64,000 nt of DNA from Hysterium pulicare CBS 123377 (lineage: Eukaryota > Ascomycota > Dothideomycetes > Hysteriales > Hysteriaceae). The notes beneath the pieces are model-generated. The model was not told the DNA's origin, searched no databases, and saw only the letters and a list, made by a program, of their open reading frames with translations. Both the position numbers and the translations under genes were made by a program. The stretch covers positions 1 through 64,000 of the forward strand of contig AJFK01000931.1 in NCBI GenBank assembly GCA_000467715.1, written 5' to 3'. Positions 10,162 through 20,947 of the stretch are shown here, in pieces (the first letter of the stretch is position 1; every line of letters starts with the position of its first letter).

Positions 10162-11069
10162 TCACATTTCCTCCTGCTCAAGCAGCTCCCAGTCGTCTTC
10201 TTCCCTCCCACTATTTGTACCATCAGGCCAACGCACCCGCGTCCACCCACCGCGCAAGCCAATGTCCCCATCCACAACGACCCATCCCTCTTCGGTACCT
10301 CGCCCTTGAGGAGAAGTCTCTGTAGTGGAAGCGGGAGCAAGACTCGTTATGGGAGAAGCCACACGAGTTGGTGGAGGAGCTGGAAGTTCAGGAATGGCTT
10401 CCGGAAGATTGTCTATGACAGTGGGCACCGAATTGGAGGCGTGGTGTAGAATGGTAGGTAGAGCAGGAGGCTGGAAACAAGTAGGCGGGAACCCGAGGAA
10501 GAATACTAGATAGGGGCTTCGTCAGTTTTGAGAGATCTGGTGTTGAGGTATTTAGCGTAATACTAGCACTGGCACTTACAATCATGGTTTAAAAATGTTG
10601 GAGGATGAGGAAACCCGAAGCCTGGACGCTGAGCAGGAGCCCGGGGAGTGTGTGGAAGAGGCGGGTCGAATGCTGCTTCCCGACCCTGATCACTTCCCTC
10701 CTGCAATCGAGAAGAGTCGGCAGCGTGAAGAGCAGAGTGATCTTCACTCAACTCATGACCCACCATCTCATCACCCTCCTGCTCTCTCTCCTTAAGTATT
10801 CTATGATACAGCTCAACTGCATGCATAGTCCCGCAACTCTCTCTCGCGGCTCCCAAGCCCTGCCTTACCTTCTCATTGCAATCGCGGCTCTGAGCGCACT
10901 TGGCGCACAAGAACCGAGCGTCTCGGATGATGGGCTTCTTGAGGTTCGGACAGGGTGTGTTCGAGTCGGAGCGGAGAGATTGGTGGAAGAGCTCGCAGGA
11001 TACTTTGATAATTTCTGAGATGGTGCAGTTGCAGGCGCAGCTGCAGATGTAGGTTTGCTCCAGGCACAT
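10162..11069 (-). CDS. Hypothetical protein with Cys-rich N-terminus
   Basis: Two exons, 11069-10580 and 10505-10162, with a 74-nt intron (donor GTAAGT, branch CTGAC), give 277 residues. The first 75 residues are Cys-rich: MCLEQTYICSCACNCTIS, then CELF, CPN and LCAKCAQSRDC. The spacing could bind zinc, as in many small uncharacterised fungal proteins that begin MC.., but it fits no named finger I know. The middle is proline-rich and probably disordered. The C-terminus is acidic and Trp-bearing (WVVVDGDIGLRGGWTRV, then DDWELLEQEEM), a conserved-looking module. No signal peptide or membrane segment. A TATA-like run lies 62-73 nt upstream of the start. It is convergent with HIS5. Function unknown. 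Confidence 0.7.
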
Positions 11070-11545
11070 TTTTAGGGTTGTGGATTATGGTTTGCCCGTT
11101 GGAATGGTAATTGAAAGTTTAAATGTATCGATATATATATAAGGATTTGAGAACAAGGGATCTATGAGAATGGTTTTGATATAAGAGCGAGTGTCTGTCA
11201 ACTCGAGGATATCGATATACGAGGTGTGTAGAAATGACAAATGTGGCAGATGTTGGAAAAATTGCAAGAGTCTATAGACTTGGGAAACATATTTATAGCT
11301 GGTCTAAAGTAGTCTAGAGAAGGTGAATGTGCACCTCGTTGCTTTTAACGTTTACTGATGATGCAATTGTTGGGGGATATAGACTGTGAAGCATAATGTC
11401 CTGACATGCCAGAGGCCTTCCAAGTTGTTATTCGCAAACGACTCTTGAGTAAATACAAAGACTGGATGCGGGAATGTAAGTGGTAATTGAACAACGTGCT
11501 GGAAATCTGTGCTGTACATCTAGCTTGTTCGCTCACTCACGTGGG
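11070..11545. other. Promoter of the Cys-rich gene and acyl-CoA dehydrogenase 3' end
   Basis: 476 bp between two minus-strand genes. It is AT-rich near the downstream gene, with a TATA-like run (11131-11142). No additional gene is seen. Confidence 0.5.
11131..11142 (-). promoter_or_regulatory. TATA-like element of the Cys-rich gene
   Basis: A run of alternating T and A (TTATATATATAT on the minus strand) lies 62-73 nt upstream of the ATG at 11069. Position and composition fit a TATA box, but such runs are also common by chance in AT-rich leaders. Confidence 0.35.
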
Positions 11546-13445
11546 TTAGTAACTGCGTGGTAATTTCAAAACCTTCTCGCCAATGTAATTCATAATCATC
11601 TCCTACTTTATATTAGCGTCGAATGTTTGCTAAGCCATATCAATGACACGTACTCGACTGACGGGCGCGATCCTGGGGACAAAAACTTCTCGCAGATACC
11701 GCTCGACGTGGTATTCTTGGGCGTAGCCCATGCCACCGTGCGCCAACACCTAACAAGAGATTAGCAAACACTCGAACCATGACACACAGCCATGGATGTT
11801 CTTTAACTTACAGCTCTCTCACAGGCCGTGAATGCTGCCTCAGCTGCCAGATACTTTGCGGAATTACAAGCCACGCCAACAGCATGTTGTGTGATCGATG
11901 AATCCTTGGCGCTGTTGTCGTACAATCGAGCGGCGTGGTAAGTGGCAAGTTTGGCAGCTTCCAGGTTCATATAAGCGTCTGCAAGAGGGTGTTGAATGCC
12001 CTGGTTCATCCCTATTGGCCGGCCGAATACTACTCGTTCCCTGGCATAATCTGACGCCTTCTGCAGAGCTGCGTATCCGATTCCAAGAGCTTCACCTGCG
12101 AGAAGACAACGCTCAGCGTTCATACCGTGAAGAACCTGATTAATGATTAACACTCTGAGCTAGACATGTTAGTATCAGCTTACTATTTTGAAACCTTGAC
12201 CTTCTTCGCCGATTAGAGTGTCTGCAGGAACGCGGTAGTTGTCAAAGAATACTTCGTTTGCATCGATGGCCCTCCCTCCCATTTTCTTGATTCGTTTGAG
12301 CTCTAAGCCTGGCGCGGATTTGTCGAGATCGATGAAAAAGAGGGAGAGGCCTTCTGAGGGCTTTTTGACTTCTTCGATGGGAGTAGTCCTAGCAAGCAGC
12401 ACCATTTTCGCCGCAACTTGAGCCGAAGATATCCATCTAGCATACGTCAGTCAACAAGTGAAGTGTCTGTGTGACTGAGCAACCCTACATCTTCTGGCCA
12501 CTAATTTTATAATGATCACCGTCTTTGGTGGCTAAAGTCCTCAATTTGAGCGTTTCTAAGCCAGTGTTGGGTTCGGTGCTGCAACTCGTTAGCTTATGGG
12601 AACAATCTTAGCACTATTGGGGACCAACACTCCAAAACAAGTTCTCCACTCCCCCGCGATGAGCTTCGGCAGCATTCGTTGTCTTTGCTCTGGGCTTGCA
12701 AACTTTGCTACAGGCTATACTTATCAATAACCACAGAGATAACGAAGATCATCTCTTCAATAACAGCTTCAGGAAGCTCTCACTCATATCAGAGTTCAGC
12801 AGTGAAGACACGCCGAACATGGTGTAGGGTTGGCAACTGGATTTGATGGCTTTCCCAGAGTGCAAATGACCTAAGGAAAATAATGCTTCAGAAATAGAAT
12901 AGACTTTACCTGTGTAGCATATACGTTTGCGTGGATGGACTGCGCGCCTGCAATACCAGCTCCGCTTCTACAAGAAGTTAGCGAAAAGAGGTAGACCTTT
13001 TAATGCTTTGGATTAGCTGACTCGGCAATGGTGTGAAGCATCATGGTAGCTTCAGATATCCCCAATCCAGCTCCGCCGAGATCCTCTGGTAATGCGATCC
13101 CTATCCATCCATCCTTGGCAAGGTCTGCATGCAACTCGTGAGGATATTCTCCAGACTCATCATGTTTTGCCCAATATTCCTGCGCACAGTTATTATTTGT
13201 TCGAGTAATGATGGTGCTGTGAAGCGAACATCGGGATACTTCGAGCAGATCTTTGAAACAGCTTCCCGAACGTCCAATTGTTCAATCGTGAAACCACTAG
13301 TCTCCATTATACGGGAAGGGGTAGAGCAAGAGAAATATCTAGATTGCCTTTTGCCATGGGAGTAAATACTGGGTAGTCGTGAATAGGTCGCCGCTCGCCC
13401 TAGAGCACGAGGCCTCAGACTTTTAAATAGCGATGCAGAGGCCAT
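11546..13445 (-). CDS. Acyl-CoA dehydrogenase, probably mitochondrial
   Basis: A flavoenzyme family oxidising acyl-CoA to enoyl-CoA in fatty-acid or branched-chain breakdown. Nine exons on the minus strand (13445-13230, 13179-13022, 12967-12910, 12714-12629, 12578-12489, 12436-12184, 12135-11812, 11749-11654, 11602-11546) join to 445 residues in frame. The N-terminus is rich in Arg, Ser, Ala and Lys with no early acids, as in a mitochondrial presequence. Family landmarks are WIGIALPEDLGGAGLGISEA, GAQSIHANVYATQ, the flavin-contact TCFGVTEPNTGLETLKLR, ISGQKIWISSAQVAAKMV, ADTLIGEEGQGFKIVLHG, ERCLLAGEALGIGYAALQ, VVFGRPIGMNQGIQHPLADA, and LAHGGMGYAQEYHVERYLRE. Intron 3 (12715-12909) is 195 nt while the others are 48-62 nt. 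Substrate cannot be told from sequence. It is head to head with INCENP. Confidence 0.92.
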
Positions 13446-13880
13446 GTCAAGGGCAAAATCATAGATTTAAGAGGAGGTATTATGAATGATAGTAGAAAGG
13501 AAATTAGTAATGAAAGAACGCAAGTATGGGAATAAGGCCTGCTTTTAGTTATATCCTCGGTTGCTTGAAGCGGAGAGTCTGAGATCAGGGTCCTACAACG
13601 CAGTCAAGCTGCACCCTACTCCCAGCTGCGAACTGGACTTGATGCACGGTGCCGAGCTCAATTGTATCGTGCTCCCGGCTGGGACATGATCTGAAGGAGG
13701 TTTCCACTGCTGCCTCCGAGCAGTGAACGATTGGGGCTTGGCGGGTGCACGTGCGAGCGTGGTCCGAGCGCGAGACTTTGTTTGGGTCGAGGTCACGGTT
13801 CAACAACACTCTGTTCTACCACAACCCACATCCACCAGCACCACGAGAAGCTCTCCAGTTTGGCGCCACCAGCCAAAACA
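13446..13880. promoter_or_regulatory. Divergent promoter region acyl-CoA dehydrogenase/INCENP
   Basis: 435 bp lie between the two start codons. The INCENP-side leader ends in the sequence cagccaaaacaATGG, a good fungal start context. The reading frame is open upstream of that ATG back to 13731, but that extension looks non-coding. No other gene is seen. Confidence 0.45.
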
Positions 13881-16800
13881 ATGGCTGCGCTGCGCTCCAA
13901 AGCAGCATCAGTCGGCTCGGCCGACTGGATCGAAGGTGAACACCAGCTTGCGGACCAATACGTACAGCAGGATGTCGAGGATTTCGGCTTCTCAGTTCGC
14001 AATGAACTGGAGTGGCTCAATGAGCATATGGCGGAAATATTCAGCAACAACCAAGTGTAAGCCTTCCCTCCTGCCTATTCTACTAGCAACGTTGCTCATC
14101 AATGGCAGGAACGTCATCAATGTATTCAAAACACCCGGAAAGCTACGCGGCAAGACACCGCGAACAGCGCGAAAGAAGGAAGCTCGCCAGGTAATTTCAC
14201 TCCTTTGAATAACGCGAACTTAGTAGAAAGCTAACCATAGTACAGCCTCTTACTGATATCTTCGCGCCATTCTCTCAAAACGCGCCTTCATCATCACACA
14301 AAACAAACCGCAACAACGTCACCGCAACCTTCCAGGTGGCAGAAGATAGCCATAGTGATCCACCCGCCGTACCTACACATACCCAACTACGATACACCGG
14401 ATTAGGCAAAGAGAACGGAGACTCGGGATATCACGGAATCAGTGAAGATGAAATGGTCTTTGAGCGAAGTGTTCCCGCCAAGCCATCCAACCTTGCACCA
14501 AAGTCTCAACCGTCCACACAAGAGACTGTACTTGACACCCAACCGACTGAAGACTTCACCCAAGAAGCAACACAATCTACCCAACCTACGCAGCAGTCTA
14601 TTCATGCTGCTCCAACTGAAACTCGCCGAACCACTGACGAATCCTTCGTGTCTGCGAACGAAGCATTCTCAAGCAAGTACGCCTCGAAAGAAAATCTACG
14701 CGAAGATGAAAACGCGACGATTCCAGATGAGGAAATGGATTTAGTTTCAGATGAACGCGTCATAGTTGAAGCAAATCCCTCCCATAAAAACAGAGTCATC
14801 TCGGAACAATACAGCATGTCCACTGAGACTGCCTCGATCATGGATACTGTCATACACCGGACTGAACATCAGGATCACATGGATACTGTCATACACCATC
14901 GACCTGAACAACAAGACCAAATGGATACTGTCATACATCATCGACTTGAAGAGCAGGACCCAATGGACACCGTCATACACCACAGAACGGAAGATCAAGA
15001 TCAGATGGAAATAGATGACGTACGGTCACCGTCTGATGGCTCGAGTCCGATCAAGCCTCTTGTCCGAAAGAGCAGTTTAACTTTTGCTTCACTTCCTGCT
15101 CGAGAGCCTCTCCTACCCAAGAAGAGCATGGGCAACCGCGTGTCTCGAACAAGCCACGTTGATCCTGCGAAGGCTCGCAGCAGTCACTTTGGCAGATTCA
15201 CTGGGGGCAAGAGCCTTGGAGGATCTCAACACGCCCCAGCAATTGACACTCACCAGGATGACCCTATGGAGTTGGACGACGAAAGGCCCATGCTTAGACG
15301 AGAAGAATCAGAAACCACAAAAATTCACAACAAGACATCTACGCAACGTCTCCACGAACGCATAAACATGTTAGGACAGTCGAAAACTGCCCAGAATACA
15401 ACATCATCACAACCCACCTATCCTCAGCTACCCGCCAAGGAAGCAGAGAAACCACCGAAGGTTATACTCGCCCCCCGAAAGTCCAGGTCACCGAAGAAAG
15501 AGACGCAAAAGCAAACGCAAATTACCCAACCAGATATTGATATGGAGGATGACGACGATGATTGGATCGCGCCCATCACATCTACAGTTCCGACAGCGAA
15601 TTCTGCTCGTCCTCCATTGTTCAAAAGTCTCTCTGCTGAAGATCAGAGTTTTACCAAAGGAGCCAGTGATCTGGTTCAAGGCCATGCCGAACCAACATCT
15701 CCAACGCGAGCTCCGCCCAAGTTTAGCCACACCAAGTCCTCTTCCACATCGGTCATTGCTTCGCCGTCGCGGTCTACGACTGCTTCTGGACACGGGCACG
15801 CAAAGGCCATATCTGTTTCCAACCCTGACTTGTCTACCGTCATGGAATCAACGACCCCAGTTGGCTCTCCAACTGGAAAGAAATACACAGATGGACCTCT
15901 AAGCGCATCAAAATCCAAGCTGTACTCAGCGATCAGAGCAGCAAAGGAGAAATTTATTGGATCCAGTGCAGCAAGTGCACAGGCTAAACTAGATGTTCTT
16001 TCTGAAGGAGCGCGTCCACGACTCCAGACCCAGCCATCTTTAGAATCGATATTCAGCCCTAAAAGAAATGCACAACCAGGACCATCTTTCTTCGAAAAGA
16101 TCCGGTCGCCATCTAAGGAAACGAAGATCTCCGCTGTACCGGGAAGTCCGACAAAGAATAATGAAGGCAGAAGGACGAGAAGCTCGTCGGAACGAGATGG
16201 GAAGCGAAAAGACCGGGAAGCGAAAGAGAAACAGCGCGTCGATGATGGCCTGGAAAAGATGCGCGAAAGAGAACGTCAGAAGGCTGCTCAATTCCAGAAG
16301 ACCCAGTCTACCGCAAAAACGCCAGTGCCTGTCCCAGAAGACTCTCAATCCAAACTTACTGCATCCGGCAGCGCCTCGAGACGAGAAGAACGCGCAAACT
16401 CTGTTGACGAGATGCCCCCACCACCTCCGCCAAAAAGCCTCCTCCCGACTGGACCTCCTCAGAAACTCAGAGAACCGAGAAGACTTGCGAAGGCCCCGAG
16501 CAAAGATACGCTTCCAAAAGCTAAGCCGGCTGTGATTCGAGTCAATCTTGCGAACAACCGATTTGGGCAATCTGCCAATTCGATGGCCCCACCTCCGCCA
16601 CCTAAACCGCAAGAGATTACCACGAAGTCTAGTAATGAGACCCTTAAGAGTTCTACATCTACTCAGCCTCCAGCTCCACGAATGAATCGTGCTTTAGCCG
16701 CTGCCGCTAATAAGAAGAAGGAGGAAGAGCGCAAAGCCGCCGAGAAAGAACAAAAGCGGCGCGAGATGGAACAAAAGCGAGCCCAAAAACTCGAGGATGA

Positions 16801-18002
16801 GCGACGTGAAAGGGAACGTAAAGCGGCAGAACAACGAGAACTTCTCGAGGAAGCTAAAAGGCAAAAGGCTGCGCAGAGGCAAGCGGCAGAGGCAAAGCAG
16901 AAACAACAGGCTAGTCGCCCCAACAGCAGGCATGGCAACAATAACCTTGTAAGTCTCTATATATTCGCTGATGAAAGATCGAAGCTGATGGAGCAGGCCA
17001 ATGCCCTTCAGCAAGAGAAGACCCAAGCACAAGCACATCCTCGCGCAGATCTTGGTGCTGCTAGACCTGTTGGACGGATGCAGACCGTCCAGGATGCCAT
17101 TCGCCCCATCGTAGTCCCTCCAGTCAACCCTGCGAAGCCGGCTAAGCGTGTCTTCCAACCTGACGATGAAGAGCCAGCGCAGCGGCCTGGTATGCAGAGA
17201 AATCCTCCGTCTTACCAGCAACTCGATGCCAAACGCCGCAAAACTATCGATGAAGAGGAGGAACTGGATAAAAACCGAGCCTCCGTCAAGGCACCTCCCA
17301 TTCGTCATTCAAACATGCGCAAGGTAAATCATGCCACAGGAAGTTCTTCGAGGGTGTGAGCTAACATCTTTCCAGGAAGCGCAAAATAGATTCCCTTCAG
17401 GCTATGTGCAAGCACCATCCGCCCCTACAATGTTCTTCCGCGCCCATAATGCACAATTGCGAGAGCAGGAACAAGCGAAATCTACCCAGCAAAGCAATAC
17501 GATGTCCAAGTTTGCCAATGGCAAAATCCCTTTTGCCGAAGTACCAAATCCGCCAGCTGCGTCATCTTCTCACGCCCAGGCATACAAAACTCCAGCACGT
17601 GCCGCTCCAGGCACTGCACCAACTACAGCCGTCAAGTCCTCTCCTCAATATCCTAACGGAGAGAACATCAAGCTCCCTGAAATCATGACTGATTCCGAAG
17701 ATGAAGACTCTGAGAACGAATTCCAGGCCCCATCCTGGGTTGAATCGCCGGCTCTGCGTGAATTGCTGCAACAGCAACAGCTTGTGGACCCAAGCACTAT
17801 TTTCGGTCCCATCGCCCCCCTACACATGGAGCAGGTCTTCCCCCAGAAGGATAGGCACAAGAGGTTCCGAGAGAGGACCAGTTCTGCATACTGGTCCCAG
17901 GACCAAATTACCGAGGAGGAGAGAAGGAGGGATAGAGCAGCCAGAGAGAGGCTCCAACGCGATGGAGCCTGGCAATACCATCCAGACACGCCCACAGCCT
18001 AA
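13881..18002 (+). CDS. Inner centromere protein INCENP/Sli15 (chromosomal passenger complex scaffold)
   Basis: INCENP/Sli15 scaffolds the passenger complex and activates Aurora kinase at centromeres and spindle. Exons 13881-14056, 14109-14190, 14246-17323 and 17376-18002 give 1320 residues. The C-terminal IN-box is clear: APSWVESPALRELLQQQQ, DPSTIFGPIAPLHMEQVF, then FRERTSSAYW with the TSS motif that Aurora phosphorylates. The N-terminal segment (DWIEGEHQLADQYVQQDVED) would bind survivin/borealin-type partners. The middle is disordered with a tandem repeat (14840-15004). A long charged single-helix region lies at about 16700-16915. A consensus donor GTAAGT at 16949 and an acceptor at 16996 define a possible 48-nt in-frame intron. 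If spliced, 16 residues (from VSLYIFADERSKLMEQ) drop out, leaving 1304. The organisation is normal for fungal INCENP; the repeat is unusual. Confidence 0.93.
14840..15004 (+). repeat. Tandem repeat inside INCENP, four units of about 42 nt
   Basis: Four head-to-tail units encode MDTVIHRTEHQDH, MDTVIHHRPEQQDQ, MDTVIHHRLEEQDP and MDTVIHHRTEDQDQ. Units are 39, 42, 42 and 42 nt and the reading frame is kept. Differences are mainly substitutions in the second half of each unit. The first unit lacks one codon. It lies in the disordered middle of the protein. Confidence 0.95.
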
Positions 18003-18151
18003 TTGGGCTCTGGGAAACCAGCAAAAGCCAGTTCGAGGCCGCGAGAGGAAAGGAGGTTTATTGAAAGGAGGTCATTGTGATTTGGGATGCTTAGGAATTC
18101 ACGAATGGATTGAAAATGGTGTTTTTGGCGTTTTTGGTGTTTTTTGATAAT

Positions 18152-18236
18152 TCTGGCGATGCTTTTGCCCCAGACCTGGATGACAAGGATTGAGAAATGT
18201 TCTTTTGGTTTTTTCTGGCGATGCTTTAGCACCAGA
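18152..18236. repeat. Direct repeat of a small hairpin, two copies
   Basis: Two 23-nt copies at 18152-18174 and 18214-18236 differ at two positions (TCTGGCGATGCTTTTGCCCC versus TCTGGCGATGCTTTAGCACC, both ending AGA). Each has TCTGG...CCAGA ends that could pair. T-rich sequence precedes both. They lie 150-235 nt past the INCENP stop and 58-142 nt past the convergent gene's stop, so they may form RNA 3'-end structures. Confidence 0.65.
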
Positions 18237-18293
18237 ATTGGTTTCTTGTACTACTGAATACCACTAGTAACGAAAATGCATTATTCATAACAT

Positions 18294-19124
18294 TCAATTT
18301 GCCTTTCGCCGATTGTGCTTCTTTCCGCCTCTCTTGCCTCGCTTCTTCTTCTTGGTCTCCTTCTCCTCTGCCTCTATTCGGATCTCGTCCTCAATCTCCT
18401 GGATCCTTTCCCTCACATAGCTCTCAAACGACTTCCTGACTTCTTCCATGTCCTCATCTCTTACTGGGCCAAATTTTTTACGGAACGAGCTTGGATCCAG
18501 ATGCGGGACTGAAATCAGCGTATGTTGGAGAAATGCCAGCATGTCGGTTTTCCCCACGAATTGTGTTATGATTTGTGGGATGAGATCCCGCGAAGCAATC
18601 TCTTGGCCTGCCTTAATCTTGACGCGTGAGGCTATCATGTTGATGTATTCTCTAGATGGAATGCGGGCTCGGATGGCGTTGATCGTGGCGTTGGGATCTT
18701 GTTCTTCATTTTGGGCTGGATTTTCTTCGTCTTGCCCTTGATATTGATCTCCCACTTGAGATTGCTCTTCCTCTTGGGGGTCTACCCCTTGAGTCAGTAA
18801 GTCTACTTCGACTTGAATGCGCTCAATCTCGGCATCGGACAAGGTAATGGGTTCTGCCAATTGCTTTTTCAATTCCTTGAAGAACAATATGTGGGATAAG
18901 AGTTGGTCGTTATAGTAATCGAGTACGCAGGCAAGCTCTTTTGATAGTGATCGGATTTTTTCGGCAGCCTCGATAATCTCAAGTCCGTATTGGTCAGGTT
19001 CGATGCGTAGTTTGAGGTTTGCTCGTCCTTCGGCGGGCTCTGGTGATGTTTCTTTTGGAGTTGAGGGCGGGGAGAGTATTGGGGCGGCCGTGGAGGTGCT
19101 TGCTGAAGCTGCTGGAGGGAGCAT
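18294..19124 (-). CDS. Hypothetical protein with basic C-terminal tail
   Basis: A single exon of 276 residues. The N-terminus is Ser/Thr/Pro/Ala-rich. Residues 40-100 look helical (YGLEIIEAAEKIRSLSKELA, then CVLDYYNDQLLSHILFFKEL). An acidic Gln/Glu-rich linker follows (EEEQSQVGDQYQGQDEE), then a second helical region, and a Lys/Arg-rich end (KKKKRGKRGGKKHNRRKAN) that looks like a nuclear or nucleolar signal. I recognise no named domain. A GTAAGT-like donor and a CACCAG acceptor in the leader (about 19140-19200) suggest a 5'-UTR intron, but not a further coding exon, because the joined frame meets a stop. It is convergent with INCENP, 291 bp apart. Confidence 0.72.
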   Translation of the reverse strand: MLPPAASASTSTAAPILSPPSTPKETSPEPAEGRANLKLRIEPDQYGLEIIEAAEKIRSLSKELACVLDYYNDQLLSHILFFKELKKQLAEPITLSDAEIERIQVEVDLLTQGVDPQEEEQSQVGDQYQGQDEENPAQNEEQDPNATINAIRARIPSREYINMIASRVKIKAGQEIASRDLIPQIITQFVGKTDMLAFLQHTLISVPHLDPSSFRKKFGPVRDEDMEEVRKSFESYVRERIQEIEDEIRIEAEEKETKKKKRGKRGGKKHNRRKAN

Positions 19125-19765
19125 TGTGGAGTTTATTATAAGAGCTGGTGAGGTCTAAGTAGACGTCGGAGAAGTAATCATACTCTTGGACTTACATTAG
19201 CGGGAAGAGATGTGCTTAACTTGAATGAGCTGCCGGTGGGCGTAAAGGTCTAAATCAAAGCACGATATTTGGGTAACAATAAAGACAGGTTCGATCTAAG
19301 CGATCGATGACCTTTAGGTGCTCAATAGAGACAGCCAACCGGTGTTGTTTATAATGTGTGATAGTGCGTTGGTGAATGTTGAGACAGGGTAGCGTGAATG
19401 ATGAGTAAAAACAGCTGGCCACTATTCGTTATAAGTTCAATATGTTCGTGGTATTTTCTGCCGTCGGGCCTGAAGCGCGATGGTGATGGTTTGCATGAAG
19501 GTGTTTGTGTGAATCGCCTTGCACACTGCTTCACTGCGCTTTCCTCTCGAAAGTGAATATCGTTCCTTCACATTTCATTTCACCAAACGCTCTTCCCCAA
19601 GAACAATCATTCATAGGCTTTAGGCAAAGCCAATAGATCTCCAACCGGTCATTCATTTCATATCCACCGGGAGTAAACCTCCAGGACGTGAATGAGTGAA
19701 ACGTACGCTGAGAAAAATACCGTGCGATACGGATTTCCTTCGTAGGCGATATGCAGACGGAACTC
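19125..19765. other. Intergenic, leader of the upstream gene and Zn2Cys6 3' end
   Basis: 641 bp between two minus-strand genes. It should hold the 5' leader and promoter of the 276-residue protein and the 3' UTR of the regulator. Only short frames occur and nothing else is recognised. Confidence 0.5.
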
Positions 19766-20947
19766 TTAAAGCTCTTGATTCCCAATGCCATCATACTGTG
19801 TCATCGCGGCCAGACTCTGCCGGAAATCGGGGTTCAACACAATGTTTCTTTCCGAGTTCGTCGACGAAAGCCATTCGTCCACTCGATCCTTTCCTTTATA
19901 TGTGGTGATCATTACGATGCCGAAGTCATCCAACTCGTAGCCTTTTGCTTCCTGCAGAACTGCTTCAAAGTCCATCTTATGGATCCAGAGCGGAGAATGT
20001 AGCTGACGTGCTCTGTCCCATTGGTAAGCAGTCGTTGACTCCCATAGTTGGCGTTGCGCGGTAAAAGAGCGAGCAGTAACAGCATCGGATAGGGTGCAGT
20101 ATCCTTGTTTAACGAGAGAATAGATCCCACGGAGCATTAAACTCATTATTATAGTACGTCGAACACTTTCGGCGAACAGCCAAGCTCGCCATGAGGATGC
20201 TGTAGCAGTTGTCAAAGCCTGTTCAGCTTGCGTCCGAGCACGTAATTGCTCAGTCCACGACTCCAAAAGCGGTTCGGATTGTTCTGCCAGAGCTCGTTGT
20301 CTGATATCACCGTCAAAGAGGCGGATGAATTGGAAGATCAATAAACTCTGAGTTGCCGCGAGGAGATCTAAGGGTGTCCAGGATGCTTGATTGAGAGACC
20401 GTGTTAATTCATTTGCTTTTGCCTCAATGACGGCAAAGGCGACTGACTCGTTTAGCTCTGTCTTTGTAGCATATATGGCACAGGCAGCGTATGCGTCTTG
20501 AAGGGATCGGGGCATATTTGATATATACAAGCGAGGGTGAATAAAAGGGGCTTTTCCTTCTTTTAACCATTTATCGGGATAAGTTTTGAATTGATGCAAA
20601 GCAGCTTCTAGCTCTTGCCGTGCCATAGTAGTCATAGAAGGGATCTCCTGGGCATCTAGGTAATTTGGAAACGTCTGGGTTCTATTTGGTAATGAGGTGT
20701 CCATGGGCGTCTCCGCAAGCGATCCAGACCATGATAAGGCTCCTGGAGCATTCAAGAGGTCATTCAGCCACGGAAAGTCCAGTTCTGGTAGATAAGTCTC
20801 CGAAAAAGAGGGACCTGTGTTGGGATAATTGCATGCAATATTCTTTTTGCTGCATCGTTGACATCGCGGTAGTTCCATCCCACATTTACGCTTCGCCCTG
20901 GCGCATTCTCCGCAGGACTTCCGCTTAGTTGCAGATGCTTCCGACAT
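19766..20947 (-). CDS. Zn2Cys6 fungal-type transcription factor
   Basis: A single exon of 393 residues. A binuclear zinc cluster stands close to the N-terminus: CGECARAKRKCGMELPRCQR, then CSKKNIACNYP. This gives the C-x2-C-x6-C-x5-C-x2-C-x6-C spacing of Gal4-type DNA-binding domains. The remaining 340 residues are helical, with LDLLAATQSLLIFQFIRLFD and SWRAWLFAESVRRTIIMSLM typical of the short fungal regulators annotated as fungal-specific transcription factors, often cluster-linked. The frame is open further upstream, but the ATG at 20947 (MSEASATKRKSCGEC) fits the family start. The only neighbours that could be targets are the GST-like gene (divergent) and the dehydrogenase relic in its leader; that link is inference. 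Confidence 0.88.
   Translation of the reverse strand: MSEASATKRKSCGECARAKRKCGMELPRCQRCSKKNIACNYPNTGPSFSETYLPELDFPWLNDLLNAPGALSWSGSLAETPMDTSLPNRTQTFPNYLDAQEIPSMTTMARQELEAALHQFKTYPDKWLKEGKAPFIHPRLYISNMPRSLQDAYAACAIYATKTELNESVAFAVIEAKANELTRSLNQASWTPLDLLAATQSLLIFQFIRLFDGDIRQRALAEQSEPLLESWTEQLRARTQAEQALTTATASSWRAWLFAESVRRTIIMSLMLRGIYSLVKQGYCTLSDAVTARSFTAQRQLWESTTAYQWDRARQLHSPLWIHKMDFEAVLQEAKGYELDDFGIVMITTYKGKDRVDEWLSSTNSERNIVLNPDFRQSLAAMTQYDGIGNQEL

Noticed and set aside
12136-12160. Earlier acceptor (CTAG at about 12160) for intron 6 of the acyl-CoA dehydrogenase
   Set aside because: It would make a roughly 24-27-nt intron and insert eight residues into the conserved GFKIVLHGMNAERC segment.
13731-13880. 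N-terminal extension of INCENP upstream of 13881
   Set aside because: The extension is open but Cys/Gly/Arg-rich and unlike INCENP. The ATG at 13881 has a better context and leads directly into the conserved N-terminal segment.
19140-19260. Extra 5' coding exon of the 276-residue protein
   Set aside because: A GTAAGT donor and CACCAG acceptor exist, but joining them in the needed phase brings in a stop. At most it is a 5'-UTR intron.
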